This document shows, piece after piece, positions 48,602 through 61,074 of a DNA stretch of 64,000 nt. Source of the stretch: Anthonomus grandis grandis (taxonomy: Eukaryota > Arthropoda > Insecta > Coleoptera > Curculionidae); contig NC_065567.1 in NCBI RefSeq assembly GCF_022605725.1, positions 39,473,127 through 39,537,126 of the forward strand. Direction: 5' to 3'. How positions within the stretch are numbered: the stretch's first letter is position 1; every line of letters begins with the position of its first letter. The position numbers and the translations under genes are program-made. The notes beneath the pieces are model-generated. The model did no database searches and was not told where the DNA came from. It saw nothing but the letters and a program-made list of their open reading frames with translations.

Positions 48602-49321
48602 TATAATCCATTATCTTACTGCCGCTTCTAGCGGTTACTATGACAACCGTCATGCCCAACTAATCAACAATCCTTGAGCCGTGTTATTATACGGCTTTTA
48701 ATATTAGGCCAAATTTAAACTGCCAATATTTCGGAAACTATCAATTTTTGGACTAGATAACCTTATACAAAGTTAACCTTATTTTTAATTATCTTTATGA
48801 AAAAATTATAAAAATAGGGGGTTTCCATTTAAAAAAATTGACTTTTAATGATTTTTTCATTTTAATTTTTAATGCTAGTTTTTGACCACCCTGTATCTTT
48901 TTTTTAGCCAAATTTTAAAATAGTCTTTTAAAGTGGTCCTTCCTCTAAAATAAAACCAAAACTAACCAATAAATAAAGGCTACTAAAAGGGAGTAATCGG
49001 TAATTATGTTAGGGCTTATAAACATAGTTTTTCACATGAAATTAAAAATATGTCAAAAACGGTTACACTTAGGTATAGGACATTATACACAAAATATACT
49101 TAGAATTTCACGTAAAAGCCAAAAAAGTAAAAATATACAGGGTGTTCCATTTAAAATAACGAAGTTGACACCTACTTCCGGTATAACCGGAAACGTCACA
49201 ACTGTCAAAATATTTTAGTTGTGTAGCCCCCCTCGACAGTGCCATGTTGCCAAATTTTCAAAATTTTTGAAAAATTAGTTTCCGAAATATCGATCGCGTC
49301 TATTCGTCGTGAGACACCCTG
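48602..49321 (-). repeat. Right arm of the fold-back element
   Basis: 720 bp inverted copy of the left arm. Bases around 49137-49252 are the part that also occurs, diverged, at 28568-28690. Confidence 0.9.
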
Positions 49322-49323
49322 TA

Positions 49324-51339
49324 TATATACTATTTGCACAACTATTAAACGAAAGTAGAGGACTTGGAGAGCAATTGCAACAATTTATTTAAAAATGATA
49401 ATATTAAGAAAACACTTCAAATGTTTTTTGATTTCTTGCTAAACACCCCATATGCCAAAAACCTTTTTGCTGTACAGACCTCGGAAGACATAAAAATACA
49501 GATATTAGATATATTATTGTTAAAAAACCTTATGAAGTGACTAGAATAATATTTCTACTCAACTAGTATGATTAATTTAATTCCGATCTGAATAACTTTG
49601 CATCTAGAATTTAATATGGCACATATTCATGGCCAATTTAAGTTTTTACTTGTTACTAAAATATTCTATAATTAAATAAAAAAACAAGTCTTTAGATGAT
49701 ATATTAATGTTTTTAATCTGTCTTATTAGGTCTAAAGCCTTATAAATATTTACTAAAATTCATAGTAATCAAAAACTGTATAACATTTTATATGTATAGA
49801 ATAACTTAGATAGGTAGGTATAAATTATTCCTAAGTAATAACATAATTATGTTACCACAGAAAATATCATTTTCTTCGGATATAATTATAGTATAGGCGG
49901 AATAAGCAGAAGTTTTTGGACTCTTGCCAAAATAAATTTAGAGTAAAAAAATTTCCTATTTTACTTTTTAGTTTTTCTATCAATTAGTTACATTGTAGGT
50001 TATTTCTGTTAAAAAAACAATAGGTATTTTACTCTAACTAATATTAAACCTAATTAAACCTATTAATTTAAAAATTTCATGGTTTTTTTTCTAATGTAAA
50101 GAAATATATAGTACTTTTGTCACACGATTTTATGATATTTTTTACTTTTCAGCAAAAGTTCATGGGTAAAGTCTCATAGTAGACCTAGTTTATTATTGTT
50201 ACCGCAACTAAAATACTATTCTGGTGTTTCTTCTTGTGAAATATGTAGGTATACGTTTTTCTCCTTTAGTTCTTATGTGCTAAACTACTGAATTTAGATA
50301 TCTAATTTAAGCAACTTAATTACCCACATATTGGTTGATTTTTCATATTTACCATACTTACAGAGGTTGCCGTAAGTATTACGAAAATAACTCTCAAAAC
50401 AAAATTGGTAGATTATAATAGAGAAGTACTATTATCTTTTCGAGGCAAAAAAAAAACAAATACAATAGTAAAATTTTACACCTTAAGTTTCTTGTATTTG
50501 AATTTATTATATTGAGTTGGTCATGGATTTCATAAATGTAATTTTTAAAGTATATATATTTTCGAAAATATATAAATTCGAAAAAAGAATCAAATTTAAT
50601 TTGATATACCTTCAGCTCTTAAGAATTAAGTCCGTATTAAGAATCATATTTGAACATAGAGAATTTGTTCTCAAGAGAGATTATCCAGATTTTATTTCGA
50701 ATACTATTCATAGGAATACTATTTAAGGTGTATTAGAAGTTATGGTAGATATATTAAGAATAAATAAGCGATCGTTATTTCGTATGATACTTGATGAAAT
50801 GTTGACAAGCACAAGAATTATGTAAGAACATTGAAGCCAAACAACTTTTGTTTTAGAACTTTTTTATACTATTACGATAAGAATAGATCTCTATAAGTAT
50901 TAGTAGTGCAAATATAAGAAATATCCTAAATACATTTTAATTAGTGGATATCTTATCATAGCTGGATAGCCCACTATGTGAGTGGTTTTTGCCCATAGTT
51001 GAAAATCTGCAAAATAATTAGATTGTGCTCCAAAATTGATTTAAAGAAATGTGTTATTATCATAAATTAAATTTCTTTTTTTAAGACGATTCATATGGCA
51101 TTACCATGGGATTTCTAAACAATAATTTTCGAGATCTGTAAAATCATTTTTTAAATATACATTTTTACTGCGCCTGATAACATAGTATCCCCGTATTTAA
51201 TGCCAATATATTAAAGTATCTACCAATAAAAATTATATAAGTTAAAACTGCTAAAAAATAAATAAATATATTTCTATGGATTATTTTTGATTTTCTAGCT
51301 CATCACATATACGTTTACGTTTTAAAAAAGATATAATGG
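49324..51339. other. AT-rich presumed intron
   Basis: No coding sequence or repeat end is recognised. The frame 50517-50726 (+) is not recognised. Confidence 0.45.
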
Positions 51340-52385
51340 CTACCCCGTCTGCGTCGGCAGACTTTTAAACTATGAACCTAATTTTCAATAACTTTTGGCA
51401 ACAAGTCAGACTGAATTTGATGAATAACTATCACCAGAGTAATTCATCTCGTCGAAGTTAACTTTCAGCTCATTGATGGTTTGAGGACTTTCAGTGTATG
51501 CATTCTGTAAGTGACTTCACATATCCTCTTAAGCTCAGTTGAGTAAGATCACACAGTCTTGCTAGTCAATCCTCAAAACGCTTTCTCAATAAAGTTATTA
51601 TCTCTTGGACAGTGTGTGGTGTTGCGCCGTCCTGTTGAAAAGCCTTCTCTTCCTAGAGCCTAACATCACTTATCGCAGGCTAAAGAAAGTCAGTTATAAT
51701 ATCACGGTAGCACTCTACGTTAACTGTGTTGTACAAAAAGTATGCTTTTCTGCTCCCCCAAAAAAAGAACCGATAATTTCAGTGGCATTCAAGCTACATC
51801 AAACAGTAACTTATATTGGGTGTAATGGCCTCTCGACCAGTTACTAAGGATAGTTCTTGCATAAGAAGTAGCAACGTTGTGTTGTGTGCTCATCTAAAAA
51901 GATGATTTGTTTACAAAAATCGGCATTTTATTTTAACTGCAATAGTGGTCAACCCGTAAGTCATGATCGACAGGCTTAGGTTTTGGGTTAAAACCATCTT
52001 ATATGGATGAAAGCGCAAATCTTGCTGTAAAATTTGCCACATTGACATCGGTAGGAAAGTCAGTTGCTTAGAATGGAGCAAGACGAACACATTAGCACTC
52101 GCGTTAATACTTTTTTAACAGCAGCGATATTTTCAGTGCCTCTGGCATTTCTTTGTCGTTTGGATGGCCTACTATTCAGGAGATTGTAGTCATGTTCAAA
52201 CTTGTTACCTATGCGCCTTATTGCCAGCTCAGAAGGTCATTTACGTTGGCCAAAATCTCGTCTAAGAGCACGATAATAGGCCTAATCAATTGCGCATTTC
52301 TGTAGTACTTTTGTATGGTGACAAGACGTTGCTCTTTAGTTTGACGACTTAAGATGAAATGTCTCATCTTTTCCAATAAGGCAAA
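51340..52385 (-). pseudogene. mariner-like transposase relic, nearly full length
   Basis: Minus-strand order: RNARGTENIAAV-like remains, then HSKQLTFLPMSMWQILQQDL and RFHPYKMVLTQNL. These form the DNA-binding region ending in the H-P-Y-K motif shared by this insect group. NISYCLM and decayed W-G-type segments follow, then DIITDFL, EEKAFQQDGATPHTVQEIIT (second catalytic Asp retained) and LLRKRFED. LARLCDLTQLSLRGYVKSL comes from a P-R-S-x-D-L-T-P-L-D-Y-F-L-W-G-Y-V-K-S box with an internal deletion. The first Asp box is not visible. Numerous frameshifts and stops. No inverted repeats were seen. The plus-strand frame at 51605-51847 is its shadow. Confidence 0.75.
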
Positions 52386-55300
52386 TTTTTGGCTTAATGG
52401 CTTTGTTAATGCCTAAGATTGATGCTTCTGGTGCGAGAACAATAATCCCCAATAACTAGTCGCGAGGTGAAATTATTGGTCCCTACTTTTTTGAGGACGC
52501 AGAGGGGCATACTGTTACAGTTACCGCAAAGCGCTACCGTCATATGATAGCAGACTTTCTTTGGCTGAAATTGAAAATTGGATTTAATATTTAAGAGTCT
52601 GTTGCCACAGATGAGTTGGCTACTTAAATGGTATCATATTTAAAACATAATTTTATGTTATCAGCTACAACATAAAAAAAACACATCTATTCAGTTTTGT
52701 TTTTTAGCAAGTTGAACTTATATCGTTCTTTATTAATGGTTGAGCCTTTACATTCTTAAGCTAAGATATACTTTGTACTTAGTACAAATATTACTTTTAT
52801 TATGACAAAAATAGTCTTGCTTCAAAATTAGGAGGAAAGTATATTATGAATGGAATTCTTATGAGTCAAAAGTAAATGCTGATAATTATAAAGAATAATA
52901 TTGATAGTATATAAATAATTAGGAGTTTTTAAAAGTATAAGATGTATAACCTTAGCATTTCACAGCATATACTTGAAACCTCTTTTATATCCTGATATAC
53001 TATAATTCGCTACATCGAACAGGGTATGTTTGTCTGAAAATCTAACAACATATAAAACTATATTTTTTAATTTAATATTCTATGCATTCCTAGAAATATC
53101 ATAAATATTAGGACATCATAGTAGTTGAGTATATTTAATAATAATAATTAAATGTTGAAGTAGGATTTCATGTTTCATCTAGAATGATATCTGATAATTT
53201 AGTCATAGCTCCTAATGATATTATTATGCAATTAATAAAAACCTACAGGCATGCAAATAACTGTCTAAGCCGTCAACTCTAATCCTATACTTTTATTCGA
53301 GCTATAATAATTCGACATTAAAAAATATAATAACAGGTTGAAATCGCCGGCTAGTTTTTTTACAAAATTGGTGTCTTACCGGTAATAATAGCTTAGTATA
53401 GGTATATGCGTTTTTTACAAATTATAGTTTTGATAATAATTTAATATGATAGTCTTCTCTTTATAGGAATTATTGGCCACCATAGTAGAAAACGTTGGAA
53501 TGTATAGCTAAATTTCTAAATTTTAATATTATCTACTAAGTTTGTAACTAATTACTGTATAAAAAGATTAAATTTGTAGTTTAGATTTTCTAAGATATCG
53601 TCTAGATATTTTCGGGCTTACCAAAGGAAATATATCTAGATATAACCATATAAATGAGCATTTTACAAGATAATAATTAGTTCTACCTAATTTATCATTA
53701 TCTTTAGTTGCATCAATAAGATTACTGACTACGGCGTTTCGATAGTAATTTCTAACGGTACAACATTTTACTTTAAGGCCAAGGATTTCGTCTATTTTAT
53801 GAATGAATAGCTACAACAAAATGATTTCATGTCTAATATGAATATTTTTGTTTAGTTTGTAATGCGGTTTTATGAAAGCCATTTCACTTTTTATATTAAG
53901 GTCATTGACGAAACCAGACTTGAGCCTTGGAAGGCGATTTAATTTTTTTTCATAATTAAAGATGTTAAACTTTGAACCTTGCTAAAATCTTTAATCTTTA
54001 AAAGTTGTACAAGTTTAGATTTTTATTCTAGATATGAACTAGTAATCTCTGTAGCACTAGTTTGAGCTACTATATTTTAGAAAGAGGTTTACGAAATACC
54101 TTTTTAAATAACCATTCATAATAGCCAATACTTTTATCTATTTTATAGGTTTTTATTTATCTTTTTATATGTTTTTTATGCTAATCAATCAAAACCATAA
54201 TGTTTTCTTTATTTATCTAAGCTTAATTGCTTCAAGTGCTAAATTGCTATAGTACCTAGCAATTTTTATATAAATCTGGAGTTTTCTGATTTTAAATATT
54301 AAATGGTTATGTTTTTTTATTGTTTAAATTGCATATGAATTGCCAATAAAAAATATTTGTGAAAAAAAAATGTTTTTTTTACTGAAAAACTTTTTTCCTT
54401 TTAGCAAGTCTTTAAAATGAACTTTCAAATGTGGTTTTCAAATTTTAAAAATAATTAAGTAAGATGAGAAAACTTTAAACTAAAATATCAATCATTGGCT
54501 CCACATTAATTGTTTAGTTGTAATATACATATCTTATGTTATATATAGAATATTAAGTAAATTTAATAATTATTTATCAACGTCACATTTAAAAATATAA
54601 CGGTCTACAGGTGGTTCTATATCGTCTTATTTAGTTGCGTACTTATACATGAAACTCATACCACACACTGTTTTACGATTCAACAACCATATCCATTTAA
54701 ATTATGCCAAATAAAACTTATAGCGAAAAAGCTCTATGTTATTTCCAAATCTTGTGACCTTTAAAGTAACTTAACAGCAATATTAGTGGCTTACCAGTCG
54801 CTATTTTTACTTATTAAGATATTTCTAAAGATGTAAGTATTTATTTCAAATGAATAATATTTATTTTTTATTTTATTTAAAGACTTTAAAGTATTATCGA
54901 AACTGTTTTGTTTCTTTCTATAAGCTTTTCTTTAATTCTAATCATGTTATTATAGAAAACTTTAAGTCTAAGACCAAATATTTTAAAACTGTAAGTAATG
55001 CTCTAATAAACCTATTTATTTTTTATCTGTTTTTCTAAAGACGTAACTTTAATAACTTTAATTTTATGTAATTGATTAAAAAAATTAGACGCTAATAGAC
55101 ATTAAAAAAATTACAAAAAATACTTTACTCCGCCGTTTAATAGTGGAATTTCTATTATTAGTTTTATATATATTACTATTTTAATTACCAAACCTAATAT
55201 GGAAACACAGTAAGATTTTTTTCTAATTATAAGGTCTCTCGTGGATTATGGAAATATTTGATGGGTTCATCCTCCAAAACTGCCCTTCAAATATTGGTAA

Positions 55301-57009
55301 CGACTTTAACCATTAATATATGCTTGACTGACTTTAACCGTTATATTTTTTAAGTCTAAATTAATTTCAAGCTATTTATGATTACTTTGCATTTTAATAT
55401 TAGACAGTTATTCTGTTATAGATTGATACTATTTCCATTTAACAATAAATTTTTCAGAAAAAGTATGTCTCATTCGATAATAACTAAAGCTATATCTACT
55501 AATAATGTTTTTCTACCCTTTTAAAATTACATAACTGGCCAAAAACATATTAACTATTTAGGACTGTTATTAATTAATATACTACCAAAATAATTACGTA
55601 TACAAAATAGATTAACTCACATTTATAAAATGAAGTTAAAGCTTTGTGTAATTTATTAAATATTATTGTGGCTGTGTTAATTTAAATATTAGTTTAGTAA
55701 TAATCTATAATAAGTAACAGTTTTCAGTAGTAATTATATTTGTATAAATATTTTTTGGTATACCTATATTCCGTTAATGTTGCTAATTTAGGTAATAACA
55801 TTTAACTTTTTTAATTATAATTTTTGAAACGCACAAATATCCTAGAATACTCTATTAAATATATATGGTACATTATTATTATTAGTATTGAATGAATCTA
55901 TATATAAAATACTTTCAGTCCATATTCAGTAACAAATGTTCTATGCACACTTTTATGAGAAAGAAAATTAATTAAATTGCCAACATGTTTGCAAATATAA
56001 ATTATGAAATAAATATCTTTCCTCTTTAAATATCACATTCCTTAGATTTTTTTAAATTTTATACAAATATCTAAGGTTTTCTAGAAACTATGCCTAAGCT
56101 AATTACCATTCCGATTTTTTCTTAAAAAATAATATTAAATTGATGTAGGATATTCCCTAAACATACATACATTTATTATATTTATCTCAGTTTTTTTAAA
56201 GCATAATTTAATTAAACTAGCAGTAAAAAGTTATTATACTATTAAAATTATTCTAATTCAATATAGGCGCTAATTGTGTTCAGTGTATTTAACATTATAA
56301 TATGCTAATTATTAATAAAATAATATGACAGAGAAGGAAGGTATGGTGTAACAGGTTCTCTTTAGAATATTATAAAAACGACAAGCCCTAGACACAGTTA
56401 CAGAATATTTTGATTGATAAAATAACATGGTCTCTGGTTGACACCAAATTATCATTTACCATTGAAGGATGACTTGATACTGCTTAACTGATTGTTTCTA
56501 CCCATGGGTGTTCCACGTACATACGTGCATTCTCAATACCTCACGGCTCGATGTCTCCGTCTGCATCATTATCGATCTCTACATTTTTATTAAAATTAAT
56601 ACTGTAGAGTTGTGGCAAGTAATTTTATTGATATAATAATTAACATTTATATTATTTATTATATATTATTTTCTTTAATTAAATATGTTTCATTGGCACA
56701 AAAAGCAGAGCACTTATATATAATTTCTTTAAAAAAAAATATAATGCATTATTCTAATTAACACATAAATCCATATCATTTGATTTTAATTCATTTCTAA
56801 CAGCAGTCAACTAATTATTTGAAAAAAAAATCTCTTGTTAGAAAACTGTGGCAGATACTTAAAAAAAAAAACTGCAGAGGAGCATTTTTAATATCGAGTA
56901 TTGCCTCCAGGTACCCGAATATTTGCTTACATTATCCTTTCGACGAATGTCCTTTTAAGGAAAAAAGTCCCATTTCTCTAAAAGAGCGTATTGTATTTCA
57001 TTTAATGCT
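52386..57009. other. AT-rich presumed intron
   Basis: No gene or repeat was recognised. A less AT-rich section at 56500-56600 (ccacgtacatacgtgcattc, ctcgatgtctccgtctgc) has a 32-codon minus-strand frame around EIDNDADGDIEP with one stop, not identified. Confidence 0.45.
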
Positions 57010-57665
57010 AAAAGGGTAGAATCATAACTTCATTGCTTTTATCTAAGCGTAACCCAAACATATTGAACTAGGTTTGCATCTGGACTTAACGTTGGCCACT
57101 CGAAGACAGGAATGTCTGTCTCCCAAATTACTCTTGAGTAATTTTTGCAGTGTGCAGTCTGAATTTACCATGTATTAGAATAACATTATCTCCAATAAAA
57201 TCAACATAAGGAACAACAAAATATTGCAGATTTCATGTGTCTGGCAAAGCCTCTTGGGATGACGTACAACTCTGTGCTAGAGAAATACCAAGCTACACCA
57301 GAAGTTAACCCTCTTGGTAGCCTCCCCCAGGACTAAAGGTACATTTTACAAAACGTTCTTGTTGTCTTCGCCGTACCTTTCCATGACGACTACTTTTCAA
57401 GTGTGATGAAGTCGATTTCTGATTCCTACAGCTTTCGCATGACGATCTCTTGTAAGATTACAAAGCGATTATCATAAGCATTCGTTAATCCTTCGTTGGG
57501 GATGAGTTTTGGGTCATCTAATGTAAGCTTTAGTTTCCTAAAAACGTGTATAAATATGGTGCAGGGTGCTATTTGATACGAGATGATAACGTTGGAACTT
57601 TTTCTGTCTGAAATCATAGCAGCCGCTGTTTCAGGACTAACAGCAGGAATTTTTAGCTTAAATAA
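57010..57665 (-). pseudogene. Tc1 transposase relic
   Basis: Minus-strand frames give GLTNAYDNRFVILQEIV (near the end of the DNA-binding domain), VDFIGDNVILIHGKFRLHTA (a decayed H-D-N-A-x-x-H-T-A box with Asp lost) and VFEWPTLSPDANLVQYVWVT followed by LR. The last is the W-P-x-x-S-P-D-x-N-x-x-E-x-V-W box with its catalytic Glu changed to Gln. Order and spacing fit Tc1 transposases. Broken by several stops and frameshifts. Confidence 0.65.
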
Positions 57666-59019
57666 ACGTAGGAAAACTTTTTAACGACTTGCTCAACACA
57701 ACAAAACTTTGACAATTACCTGTCAAATTGTTTAAAAACAATAGAAACCTGGCTAGCTACGCAACGCAAAACTGCATTGCGTGATAAAATTATGGAATTT
57801 TTATTTTAATATAGTTTTTATTAAGCCTAGTTTTTTTATTCAAATAAACGGATAACGTTAGCAACGACTTAAAACATGTTGTTTTATTTGTATAAAAGTT
57901 ATTAGAACAATATAAAATCATAAAACGTTAAAGTATATATACAAGTAACTTAAACTAAGAGTAAAATATAATTATAATTAATAAAGGGAAGGATAGTCAG
58001 ACTACTATAGTAGAGTACAATATTTCTTTCCACTTCTACATGTAACCTTTTGTAAGAGCAGAGATGCCTCTGAATATCTGAAAAGTTTTTTTGTTATATT
58101 TAAAGTAAAATGGACGAGATATAAAGCGAGTTATGCTGTCTATAATTTTAATAATAATATAAAGTTTTACTTTGGCTTTCCCCTTAAAATGTTGTTTCTG
58201 TAATATGTGCCCCCACTTTTTCTGTTGTTTTTCAATATGAATTTGACACTTGCACAAGCCCATCTCTGTCAGTTCTTGCGCTAAATTTTCAAGTACTTAT
58301 TGCAAAGTCTTGCAAAGAGATTTTTCTTATTGCATTTTTTTAAAAATCTGTAATGTAGCCTATAGTGTTTGTTTAAATTTCCATTTTAATTATATCTATT
58401 CGTGTGTTTATTTGCGATACTCTCTACACCCTTAACTAATAAACAGCTATAATATCCAGCTATAATTAAATAGCTATAATATCCATTCTTTAACATCAAA
58501 TAAGCTAACTTTATACATATAAAAATAGTATATGGATGCTGCAAATAACATTCATCAATATATTTAATTATACAACTTTACTATCAGGCAGCAATAACTA
58601 ATGATTACTTTTATAATATGTTTTTAACATCGAAGGTGAACTATTACTGTTAGGAATTAAGAACTAGACTAATGCAAAATATTAAAATAAAAAAAAAATA
58701 AAAATTAAAAAAAAGTAAATTGTCAATGAAAAGTTGATTAAATTAAAACTAATTATTCAGACCGATATTTACTTAGTATATTTATATAAAATATTTCGTT
58801 TTTTTTTGAATTTATTTTCAATAAAAACTTTTTTTATATTTAATTATTTTATTTTAAAAATATTTGGTTATCGGAAAAGCTACAAGCTTTACAAGTTAAA
58901 ATCAACTAATTAATATATGCATTACTTTTTGCTATATTTTAGACCTAGTATATGTCTTGCCAGTATTATTGGCGTTTGCTGGGGTACGCAAATAAAATAT
59001 CAAGTTGTGTATCCTCGCT
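57666..59019. other. AT-rich presumed intron
   Basis: No gene recognised. At 58447-58492 the phrase agctataatatcca appears twice. Frames 58036-58263 (-) and 58250-58435 (+) overlap head to head and look like chance. Confidence 0.45.
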
Positions 59020-59232
59020 ACCCGGCTAAGGCCTTTGTTCTAGAATAATTCTAATATATCGATGAGTTCTGAAACGCCGTTCAATTTTACTTATTGCGTT
59101 AATGAATCCAGGATGTCTTGCTTCAAATAACGTAGCAACTTCATTTTCAGTGGCATCTGATTCCCCTCTCCAATTATCGTTAATACTCTGATTTTCAAAT
59201 TGTCGCTAAGTAGTACATTTAAAAGAAATGCG
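59020..59232 (-). pseudogene. Transposase N-terminal fragment
   Basis: The minus strand reads LLSDNLKIRVLTIIGEGNQ, then after a frameshift ATENEVATLFEARHPGFINA and ISKIERRFRTHRYIRII. This is the first helix-turn-helix region of the same group as the element at 30711 (compare KKHKIEILMIIGYGD and FREKYPDLP). No catalytic part follows; it ends near 59020. Confidence 0.72.
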
Positions 59233-59280
59233 TACATTTTGTTGTTAATACAAATTTCATCATATAACAGTTACTACAAA

Positions 59281-59606
59281 ACAAAGGTAAGAACACAAAG
59301 TCACGGTCTCATCAAATCCATATAATTTGTTCAAAGCTACACCTACATCATCAGGCCTAAAAAATACATTAATATATTTTTCACAAAAAGAACGCCTATA
59401 AATTATGATAAAACTCATTACCTAGACCTACATAGATCACATTACAACTAACAACAAAAGAAACCTAGGTTAAGTTAACAATTCCCACCATAGATAAAAA
59501 TGTATGCTTAAAAAATAAAAAAGTAAAAATGTAAAATGTCACCAGTGGGGAACGATCCAGCAACCTTTAGATTCATAGGCGCGTGTCTAACCCATAGGCC
59601 ACCAAG
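59281..59606 (-). mobile_element. tRNA-derived SINE
   Basis: On the minus strand the first 65-70 bases (59606 down to about 59538) look like a tRNA. GGTGGCCTATGGGTTAGACA resembles an RNA polymerase III A box. After an anticodon-like CGCGCCTATGAATC stretch comes GGTTGCTGGATCGTTCCCC, resembling a T arm with a B box. The body then runs about 250 bases to a T-rich tail ending TTACCTTTGTTTTGTAGT near 59275. The body includes gcctgatgatgtaggtg, a phrase also found near LINE 3' ends. The end recurs as a fragment at 42838-42890. An intact tRNA gene is excluded because the acceptor stem halves do not pair well. Confidence 0.68.
59538..59604 (-). promoter_or_regulatory. tRNA-like head with internal Pol III promoter
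   Basis: The A-box-like TGGCCTATGGGTTAG near 59586-59600 and the B-box-like GGATCGTTCCC near 59546-59556 are spaced as in tRNA genes. Two B-box positions deviate from GGTTCGANTCC. Confidence 0.55.
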
Positions 59607-59799
59607 TAACTTAATCAAAGATGGGGAACAATCCAAACTATATTAATAGGTGTGAATATAAGTAAACAATCTTAACAATAAAAACCAAAAATATATAAAA
59701 TCGAAAAGGAGAAGATTTTTTAAATTCTTTGAGAGAGGTTGTTATAAATGAGGTGAGGTTCAAACGTAAAAATATCATTCACACACACAAGGACAGGGC

Positions 59800-60089
59800 T
59801 CTGTAAAACTAACGGCGTTATATCAGGAGATCTAGCAGGCCATTCTATAGGCCTCCTTCGCCCTATCCATTTATCTGGAAACTCGTCGTCTGAAATATAT
59901 TTCCAGCAAGACGGCGCTCCTCCTCCCTATGTTCTTCCCGTTCGGCAATGGCTAGACGTTAGACGTATTTCGGCGGCTAGACAATAAGTCTATGGCTAAA
60001 CGATAATGGCTTTGACGTATTTCGGCGTTTTTTTTTAAACCTTGGTTTTCGAAAAATCCGTGGTGGGAAGTTTTCAAATGAACACCCTG
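59800..60089. mobile_element. Rearranged transposon remnant
   Basis: At 59800-59892 the minus strand reads DKWIGRRRPIEWPARSPDIT followed by PL, part of a transposase tail. Immediately beside it, at 59905-59960, the plus strand reads YFQQDGAPPPYVLPVRQW, the box that normally precedes that tail. The two halves therefore face opposite ways, so an inversion or head-to-head joining of two copies has occurred. The remnant ends CACCCTG followed by TA at 60083-60091. Confidence 0.65.
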
Positions 60090-60103
60090 TATACATATTT
60101 ATA

Positions 60104-60385
60104 CAGTGAGCGCCTAAAGTTCCGCATAAATTCGATGATAAAAATTAGAGACATGATTTTTTGAGAAAACGCTCGGACCTACCGAATTTTATTTTAAGTT
60201 GCGCATTATTTTTTATAAATTTTTGTATACAGGGTGGAACAAAAAAAAAGATATGACGTCATCGGTCATTTTCTTTAATGGATGCCTATTTTTTTATTGC
60301 ATTTATATAGGCGAAATTCCAAGCAAGTTTTGTATAACACACCTTATCTCAAAACTCAACTGTTTCCAAAATATTTATATTTAAA
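60104..60385 (+). repeat. Left terminal inverted repeat
   Basis: Matches the reverse complement of about 61075-61346. Shared blocks include tataggcgaaa and acacaccttatctc. Confidence 0.82.
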
Positions 60386-60517
60386 TAACAAGAAAACAAA
60401 TAAGTACGTCTATTTACAAATTAAGGTAAAATCGAGGATAAAAATAATGTTGTAGGGTAAACACTGCCAATTGTTTCTATTTCCATTGTTGCACTTATAA
60501 AGAATCTCCATTTAGGA

Positions 60518-60905
60518 GTAATAGGGCCATACTTTTTTGAAGAAAACTTAACAGGATAACGCTATTTGAATTTTCTTCAAGAAGATCTTATCCCTGCTTT
60601 GGCTGCCCTATACCCAGACGAACAAGACCCTGCTATCCCGACAGATAATTTGTCGTTTTAGCAAGACGGCGCACCGCCACATTTCTTTCGAGATGTCCGT
60701 AATTACTTGAATACAGTGTTCCCAGGAAGATGGATAGGACGAAGAGGGCCAATAGAGTGGCCGGCCAGGTCACCAGACCTAAATCCCTGAGACTATTTTC
60801 TATGGGAGTACCTGAAAAGTAAAGTTTATATTGAGAAGCCAAACAACGTAGAAGATTTGAAAAATAGAATTATATATGAAATTAGACATATATCACCCGA
60901 CTAGT
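60518..60905 (+). pseudogene. Transposase C-terminal half, otherwise well kept
   Basis: A single frame reads GVIGPYFFEENLTG, a TAA, RYLNFLQEDLIPALAALYPD, then LSF-stop-QDGAPPHFFRDVRNYLN with the second catalytic Asp. FPGRWIGRRGPIEWPARSPD followed by LNP-stop-DYFLWEYLKSKVY comes next. It ends EEIRHISP-like near 60900. Three stops but no frameshift, so the copy is fairly young. The whole DNA-binding region and the first Asp box are absent: the left repeat is followed by only about 130 bases before this part, so an internal deletion is likely. The minus-strand frame at 60633-60842 is its shadow. Confidence 0.85.
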
Positions 60906-61074
60906 AGATAGTGTTTTACACTTTTAGATAGAGTTTGTAAACCGTCTTGCTTTCTGCCAAGAAGTAAATGGGAATCAGTTTGAACATTTGATACACTAAT
61001 AAGAGTTTTTACATTTTATAACATTTTATTAATTTGTAAAACGACTTGCTTTCTTGTTGGTTAAATGTAAATAT

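Larger units (their letters stand above)
47803..49321. mobile_element. Fold-back element: two 720-bp arms, 79-bp spacer
   Basis: The element starts CAGGGTGTCTCACGACG and ends with its exact inverse at 49321, with TA on both sides. The arms 47803-48522 and 48602-49321 are equal in length and nearly identical inverted copies. The differences I saw are single bases plus a few substitutions near 47880-47900 and 49225-49245. No transposase is encoded. The mirror-image 70-codon frames at 47906-48118 (-) and 49006-49218 (+) exist only because the arms are copies. The high arm identity implies a recent origin or active correction. The closest guess is a non-autonomous Tc1/mariner-type fold-back, moved by an enzyme from elsewhere. 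Confidence 0.9.

Noticed and set aside
47906..49218. Two near-identical 70-codon ORFs as a duplicated gene
   Set aside because: They are mirror images within the two arms of the fold-back element, and translate transposon repeat sequence with no protein hallmark.
51605..51847. An 80-codon plus-strand gene
   Set aside because: It is the opposite strand of the mariner-like transposase relic, whose minus-strand motifs (QQDGATPHT) are clear.
59538..59604. A functional tRNA gene
   Set aside because: The A- and B-box regions deviate from consensus, the acceptor stem does not pair well, and the sequence continues into a SINE body.
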